A stretch of DNA of 64,000 bases from assembly GCA_003132025.1 (NCBI GenBank), contig PKWJ01000037.1:1-64000 (forward strand). Reading direction: 5' to 3'. Origin of the DNA: Gammaproteobacteria bacterium. Its GTDB lineage: Bacteria; Pseudomonadota; Gammaproteobacteria; Steroidobacterales; Steroidobacteraceae. Numbering within the stretch: position 1 is the stretch's first letter; each line of letters begins with the position of its first letter. The notes under the pieces are model-generated. The model was not told the origin of the DNA and did no database searches. It was given only the letters and a program-made list of their open reading frames with translations. Below, in pieces: positions 58,826-64,000 of the stretch. Made by a program: the position numbers and the translations under genes.

Positions 58826-60031
58826 CTATTTGGGCGCGAGCGGGCACAGGCCCGTGATTGGACCGAATGCCTCTTCACCTTTCATCACTTTCAGTAATTT
58901 GTAGTAGTCCCAGGGATATTTGGATTCCTTCGGGGACTTGACCTGCATCACGTACATGTCGTGCACCATGACGCCATCGGCGCGGATGTAGCCGCCTTTG
59001 GCGAACATGTCATTGATCTTGGTCCTCTTCAGCTCCGCCATGACCTTGTCGGAATCGGTAGTACCGACCGCCTTGACGGCCTTGAGGTACGTCAGCGTGG
59101 CGGAGTAATAGCCGCCCTGGTCCATCGTCGGCTCCTTCCCGGTCTTGGCGAAATAGCGCTTGCTGAAGGCACGGGTCTCGTCGTTCAGGTCCCAGTAGAA
59201 GCCGGTCGTCAGGTACAGCCCCTGCGCGGTCTCCAGACCGAGGCTGTGGATGTTGGTGATGAACGCCAGCAGCGCCGCGGGCTTCATTTTCTTGGTGATG
59301 CCGAATTCGTTGGCCGCCTTGAGCGAGTTACTGAAGTCCTCGCCCGCGTTCGCAAGGCCCAGCACCTGCGCGCCCGAACCCTGCGCCTGCAGCAGAAACG
59401 ACGAAAAATCCGATGCCGCGAGCGGCACCCGTACCGCGCCCACAGTCTTGCCGCCGTTGGCTTCGACCACTTTGGATGCTGCGGTCTGCAGCTGGGTGCC
59501 GAAGGCGTAATCCGCGGTCAGATAGAACCAGGTCTTGCCACCATTCTGGACGATCGTGGTGGCAGTGCCGTTGGCGAGCGCCGTGGTGTCGTAGACGTAG
59601 TGCACGGTATAGGCGGTGCAATCCTCGTTAGTCAGCGATGCGCCGCCGGGACCGAGGGCGAAAAACGGAATCTTCTTGGCCGCTGCGACCTTGGACATCG
59701 CGATGTTGACGCCGGTGTTGGAGCCGCCAAACAGCACGTTCAGACCGTTCTGATCGGCCCACTCGCGGAACTTGGAGGCCCCGATATCGGGCTTGTTCTG
59801 GTGATCTGCGACCAGGATGCTGATCTTGCGCCCGAGCACCGTGCCGCCGAAGTCGGCAATGGCCATCTTGATGGCCTCGACCGCGCCGGTGCCGGCCACG
59901 TCGGCATAAGTCCCCGACAGGTCATCGATATCGCCGATCACGACATCGTCTGACGCGGCAGATACGGCCGATGCGCCCAGCATGGTCACCAGCGCGGTGG
60001 CCAGCCCAATCGTCAATGTCCTTAGTTGCAT
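58826..60031 (-). CDS. Periplasmic substrate-binding protein (Liv-type)
   Basis: Signal peptide; VVIGDIDDLSGTYADVAGTGAVEAIKMAIADFGGTVLGRKISILVADHQNKPDIG. Confidence 0.9.
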   Translation of the reverse strand: MQLRTLTIGLATALVTMLGASAVSAASDDVVIGDIDDLSGTYADVAGTGAVEAIKMAIADFGGTVLGRKISILVADHQNKPDIGASKFREWADQNGLNVLFGGSNTGVNIAMSKVAAAKKIPFFALGPGGASLTNEDCTAYTVHYVYDTTALANGTATTIVQNGGKTWFYLTADYAFGTQLQTAASKVVEANGGKTVGAVRVPLAASDFSSFLLQAQGSGAQVLGLANAGEDFSNSLKAANEFGITKKMKPAALLAFITNIHSLGLETAQGLYLTTGFYWDLNDETRAFSKRYFAKTGKEPTMDQGGYYSATLTYLKAVKAVGTTDSDKVMAELKRTKINDMFAKGGYIRADGVMVHDMYVMQVKSPKESKYPWDYYKLLKVMKGEEAFGPITGLCPLAPK

Positions 60032-60064
60032 TTCATCCCCCTAAATGAGAATTTTTTCCGCTGA

Positions 60065-60769
60065 TCACACGCCAAGATATTCGTGCACCATGGCCATCTT
60101 GCCGTCAAGCTCCGACGCGGCAAAGCCCTGCACCATCCGCCCGTGCTCCATGATGTAGAAGCGGTCCGCCAGCGCCGCGGCGAAGCGGAAGTTCTGCTCC
60201 ACCATGACGATGGTGTATCCCCTCTGACGCAGTTCGTGGATGGTGCGCAACAACCCCTGCACGATCACCGGCGCCAGCCCCTCCGAGATCTCGTCCAGCA
60301 GCAGCAGTCGGGCGCCGGTACGCAGCGTGCGCGCTACCGCCAGCATCTGCTGTTCCCCGCCGGACAGGCGCGTGCCCTGGGTTTCACGCCGCTCCTTCAG
60401 GTTGGGAAACATGCCATAAATCTCGTCGATTGACATGCCCCCGGGACCGACCACCGGCGGCAGCAGCAGGTTCTCCTCGGCCGACAGGCTGGCGTAGATC
60501 CCGCGCTCCTCCGGGCAATAGCCGACGCCCAGGTGCGCGATTCTGTGCGGCGGCAGGCCGATCGCTTCATGACCGTTGATCCGCACCGATCCCGAGCGCT
60601 TGCCGACCAGGCCGAGCAGGGCCTTGAGAGTGGTGGTGCGGCCAGCCCCATTCCGGCCCAGCAGCGTCACTACTTCGCCACGCTGCACGTTGAAATCGAC
60701 GCCGTGCAGAATGTGGGACTCGCCGTAGTAGGCGTGCAGCTCGCTGACGTGCAGTATTTCCGCAATCAT
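60065..60769 (-). CDS. LivF-type ABC ATPase
   Basis: LHAYYGESHILHGVDFNVQRGEVVTLLGRNGAGRTTTLKALLG, LSGGEQQMLAVARTL, LLLLDEISEGLAP. Confidence 0.9.
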   Translation of the reverse strand: MIAEILHVSELHAYYGESHILHGVDFNVQRGEVVTLLGRNGAGRTTTLKALLGLVGKRSGSVRINGHEAIGLPPHRIAHLGVGYCPEERGIYASLSAEENLLLPPVVGPGGMSIDEIYGMFPNLKERRETQGTRLSGGEQQMLAVARTLRTGARLLLLDEISEGLAPVIVQGLLRTIHELRQRGYTIVMVEQNFRFAAALADRFYIMEHGRMVQGFAASELDGKMAMVHEYLGV

Positions 60770-61542
60770 CCGTGCGCGCCACGAAGTACGGAATCCGTGG
60801 ATCCCATATAAGCCTGCTTGACCAACGGGTTATGCGACACTTCAGCGTACGACCCATCGGCGATGATACGGCCGTGCTGCAGCACCGTGATGGTATCGGC
60901 AATCGTTGCCACCAGGTTCATGTTGTGCTCGACCATAAGCACGGTGCGATCGGCCGCAGCGCGCTTGATGAGCGCGGTCACCGTGTCCACGTCTTCGTGA
61001 CCCATGCCCTGCGTCGGTTCGTCGAGCAACATCAGCTCCGGTTCCATTGCCAGCGTGGTTGCGATCTCGAGTGCACGCTTGCGCCCGTAAGGCAACTCGA
61101 CCGCGACCGTGCCGGCGAACCGCCCCAGGCCCACCGCATCGAGCAGTTGCATCGCCCGCGGGTCCAGAACCGCCAGGCTCGATCCGCGCCGCCAGAAATG
61201 AAACGACGTGCCCAGCGTGGGTTGCAGGGCGACGCGCACATTCTCCAGCACCGTCAGGTGCGGAAACACCGCCGACATCTGGAACGAGCGCACCATGCCG
61301 CGACGCGCGACCTCGGCCGCCCTGGCGAACGTGATGTCCTCGCCTTTGAAGAGAATGCGACCGCGGGTGGGTATCAGGAATTTGGTCAGCAGGTTAAAGC
61401 AGGTGGTCTTGCCGGCGCCGTTGGGACCGATCAGCGCATGAATCTGGCCGCGCCGTACCCGCAGATTGACGTCGTTGACGGCAAGGAAGCCGTTGAACTC
61501 TTTCGTCAGGCCGTGAGTTTCAATAATGAAATGCTCAGCCAT
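60766..61542 (-). CDS. LivG-type ABC ATPase
   Basis: GLTKEFNGFLAVNDVNLRVRRGQIHALIGPNGAGKTTCFNLLTKFLIPTRG; LLDEPTQGMGHEDVDTV. Confidence 0.9.
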   Translation of the reverse strand: MAEHFIIETHGLTKEFNGFLAVNDVNLRVRRGQIHALIGPNGAGKTTCFNLLTKFLIPTRGRILFKGEDITFARAAEVARRGMVRSFQMSAVFPHLTVLENVRVALQPTLGTSFHFWRRGSSLAVLDPRAMQLLDAVGLGRFAGTVAVELPYGRKRALEIATTLAMEPELMLLDEPTQGMGHEDVDTVTALIKRAAADRTVLMVEHNMNLVATIADTITVLQHGRIIADGSYAEVSHNPLVKQAYMGSTDSVLRGAHG

Positions 61543-61667
61543 ATCGTGCAGCGCGGCGGTGGTGGCGGCTGCGCCCGTTTGTTCTGGACATTATGCGATA
61601 TCGGCACATGCTGCACACCAGCATCCTACTCCGCCCGGCACATCCGGCGCCGATGTAAATTACGACC

Positions 61668-62480
61668 ATGCCACTGAGTACCACTGGTGCTCATTCGCCA
61701 TGGGTGTTGGCCATGTTGCTGCAGCTGCCGGCGCTCGCGCGGGCTCAGGGCGGCCCGCCGTTCCTGACCAACGATCCGGGAACCCCGGGCGACGCCAACT
61801 GGGAGATCAATCTGGGTTCGATGCAGAGCTTCGTGCGCGGCGCGTCGTCGTACCAGGTTCCGCAGCTCGACATTAATCTCGGGCTCGGCGATCGTATCCA
61901 GCTGACCTACGAGATTCCCTACGGGCTGCAGACCAGTGCCGGAGAGCCGTCGCACAGCGGCTGGGGCAATGCATTCTCCGGCGTGAAATGGCGCTTTCTG
62001 GACCAGGGACAACAGGGCTGGCAGCTGTCGACTTTTCCTCAGATTGAGACTGGCGTTTCAGCGCACGCGCAGCTCACGGCAATCGGTATTGCCGGACCGC
62101 GCTACCTTGTGCCGCTGGAGGTCGCGAGGACGCTCGGTCCGCTGCAGCTCAATGCCGAGGCAGGCTACTACATTCCGGGGTATGGACCGAAGGAGCGCAT
62201 CCTCGGTCTTGTCGCCGGCCGCCCGGTCACCAGCCGACTGGAACTCGACGCGGAAATCTACGATGACCGGACCTATGAGGGGAGTTTCGGCACCGCATCG
62301 CATGCCACCACGCTCGATCTCGGCGGTCGATACCAGCTGCGTCCCGGCGTCATCGCGCTGTTTCTGGCGGGCCGCAGCCTCAACGGAATTGCCGACGGCC
62401 AGCCAGAATTCATCGGCTATCTCGGCGTGCAGATCCTGCTGAGCAACTACGGCCGCACGTTGAACAACTCACAACATTGA
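61668..62480 (+). CDS. Outer-membrane transporter-like protein (phenol-degradation meta-pathway type)
   Basis: Signal peptide; FLTNDPGTPGDANWEINLGSM...PQLDINLGLGDRIQLTYEIPYGL beta-barrel-type pattern. Confidence 0.6.
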   Translation: MPLSTTGAHSPWVLAMLLQLPALARAQGGPPFLTNDPGTPGDANWEINLGSMQSFVRGASSYQVPQLDINLGLGDRIQLTYEIPYGLQTSAGEPSHSGWGNAFSGVKWRFLDQGQQGWQLSTFPQIETGVSAHAQLTAIGIAGPRYLVPLEVARTLGPLQLNAEAGYYIPGYGPKERILGLVAGRPVTSRLELDAEIYDDRTYEGSFGTASHATTLDLGGRYQLRPGVIALFLAGRSLNGIADGQPEFIGYLGVQILLSNYGRTLNNSQH

Positions 62481-62521
62481 TCGCCGCACCGCCTTAGGAC
62501 CGCAGTGCTGCGCTCGTGCGC

Positions 62522-62557
62522 GGCAGAGGCAGAGGCAGAGGCAGAGGCAGAGGCAGC
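62522..62557. repeat. Hexanucleotide tandem repeat (GGCAGA)5 plus GGCAGC
   Basis: Read directly: c ggcaga x5 ggcagc cgg, intergenic. Confidence 0.95.
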
Positions 62558-62871
62558 CGGTGACGATCATGACAATCGAAGAGAACCGTACTGGCTGTAC
62601 TGTCAGCCCCCACGCGAGTCGCTGTTCACCGAGAACGAGTCGAATTCGCAACGCCTGTAACGGCAAGCGCGAGAAATTCCATCGGGACCCGAATTGGCGC
62701 GACCTGGTTCTGTTCCATGAATAGTTTCACAGCGACAGTGGTTCCGGCCTGGGCGCAAGTCACCAGACTGGGTGGGCGCGAGTGGTGGCGAAGCTGATCC
62801 AGCAGTACTGCGAGTATCAACTACAGGCCAAGGCGCCCTGAGGGCCGCGCCGGCCTGCCAGAGCGTTGCTT

Positions 62872-63234
62872 TTAGCGTTGGGCGACGGAAGCTACGCGCA
62901 CAGTCTCGTGTTGCCGAGAAAAGGAAGTCAGCGGCGCGCGATTGATGCCGGCGACTACTTTCTCGACTGTGTCCGTGACGCAGTGTTCGTCACTCGGGGA
63001 GACGACATACGAGCCATTGAGTGCGCGCCGGTGGCATACCTGTTCGGCAGCGGAATTGATGCGCTCATACATCACGGCGACGTCGCCGGGCCGATCAAAA
63101 TTCAGATCCCCAAGATGCACTACCGCCCGACCGTGGACCGCGTCAGTGGAGGAATCTGCAGCATAGGCAGCCGACATGCCCAGGATCGAAGAAGCCACGA
63201 TAGTACCGAGCGTAATCCGGAGTTTTAGCGACAT
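62872..63234 (-). CDS. UrcA family protein
   Basis: Signal peptide; AVVHLGDLNFDRPGDVAVMYERINSAAEQVCHRRA...HCVTDTVEKVVAGIN. Confidence 0.85.
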   Translation of the reverse strand: MSLKLRITLGTIVASSILGMSAAYAADSSTDAVHGRAVVHLGDLNFDRPGDVAVMYERINSAAEQVCHRRALNGSYVVSPSDEHCVTDTVEKVVAGINRAPLTSFSRQHETVRVASVAQR

Positions 63235-63592
63235 GTTGCCTCCCTGGAGGAACCGAATGCCCTGGTGGGCCGACCAAATGCTCTGTGACAGTGCGCATTG
63301 GTATTATCCCACGCTACATTGCACTCTACCAGCGCACATTTCATCGGAGCGTCGCATTTTGGCCGAATTCTTTGCCGATCACGCGTCAATAACCGTCCAT
63401 TTCCGCGCTTCCTGCTATCCTTTCCGCCGATCTGGCCGGCTCATAAGGCCATTCATGCACTTCTGTAGTGCGTAACGGTCGCCCGATTTTGACCTTTCCG
63501 GCCAAGGCACCAAAACCTGCGGCCAAAACTGTGCAACAGCGTGTCGGAGTGACTCCGCCGAGCTTCGTAATGTGGTCCGGGTTGGCGGGGCG

Positions 63593-63997
63593 TCAGCGCA
63601 CGCAGCGCAGCGAGGACACCTGATTCTTATCGTAGTCCTCATGAAACCCGTCGCTGAACAGCTGGCCCCAGGCGTCGTCGTCGCTGACCTGCAACGACGA
63701 CCAGTAATAGCCCGAGGCTCCTTTCAGCCTTCCGGTTTCATTGAATCCCCCGATGTCGGCTCGGTTGGCAAACTGCACCGCCAACTCACCCAAGCTCGGC
63801 ACGTGCCAGTCGTCATGGCCGAATGCCGCTAGGCTTCTGCAGTATTCAAACGCCTGACCCCACGTATAAACGCCGGGAGCGTCCGCGGGGGTGGTATAGA
63901 GGCTCTTGCCGGTATCGGGCGAAATGCCGGCGTAGACGGTGCCGTCTGGCATTCTGCCGCCGGCGGCAGGCACGAACGACGGTTTGCCGGTCTGCAT
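63593..63997 (-). CDS. DUF1566-type protein, possibly partial at window edge
   Basis: YTWGQAFEYCRSLAAFGHDDWHVPSLGELAVQFANRADIGGFN...YYWSSLQVSDDDAWGQLFSDGFHEDYDKNQVSSLRCVR. Confidence 0.75.
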   Translation of the reverse strand: MQTGKPSFVPAAGGRMPDGTVYAGISPDTGKSLYTTPADAPGVYTWGQAFEYCRSLAAFGHDDWHVPSLGELAVQFANRADIGGFNETGRLKGASGYYWSSLQVSDDDAWGQLFSDGFHEDYDKNQVSSLRCVR

Positions 63998-64000
63998 CGA

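Noticed and set aside
62560-62860. Possible gene remnant between the GGCAGA repeat and the UrcA gene (e.g. [18 protein letters not shown])
   Set aside because: No family could be recognised; too short to call a pseudogene or mobile element.
1-64000. CRISPR arrays, rRNA, tRNA, IS elements or prophage
   Set aside because: No regularly spaced repeats, tRNA-like folds, transposase or integrase sequences were seen by reading; a tRNAscan/ISfinder run was not possible.

Overview
GC-rich proteobacterial-type window (about 64 kb), densely coded. No rRNA, tRNA or CRISPR array was recognised. The left ~32 kb is an amine / N-methyl-amine catabolic region: sarcosine oxidase soxB(partial)-D-A-G, a GlxA-type AraC regulator, a dimethylglycine/sarcosine dehydrogenase-like flavoprotein, a GbcA-type Rieske oxygenase fused to a ferredoxin domain, a UBP-zinc-finger/CNB-thioredoxin-reductase pair, a ureohydrolase with an SSS symporter, a Tat-type flavin amine oxidase with a cytochrome c, a class III aminotransferase with an APC permease, a tight minus-strand operon (TonB receptor - mauB-E-D-A - two monoheme cytochromes - VOC protein), and a second tight operon (GS-like ligase - N-formylglutamate amidohydrolase - isochorismatase-like hydrolase - AhpD-like protein). 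The middle holds a PGDYG + SLATT-like membrane protein module and a glycoside hydrolase group (GH3, GH144-like, GH15, and a distant GH94/1,2-beta-oligoglucan-phosphorylase-like protein). It also holds a CocE-like hydrolase with Asp at the usual nucleophile Ser, a caspase-family gene and a decayed caspase paralog. The right end holds yajQ, a betaine-homocysteine-methyltransferase-like gene, a Liv-type ABC transporter and small envelope proteins. The most notable observations are: (i) the first ORF is an in-frame BipA/TypA|SoxB chimera joined exactly at a shared HPLQALV coding segment, probably a misassembly; (ii) a TonB-receptor-led TTQ amine dehydrogenase operon with two cytochromes and no mauG/mauF in the window; (iii) a caspase pseudogene whose individual lesions can be read; (iv) the reductase-less Rieske-ferredoxin fusion; (v) the PGDYG/SLATT module with an unlisted 56-aa ORF in front of it.
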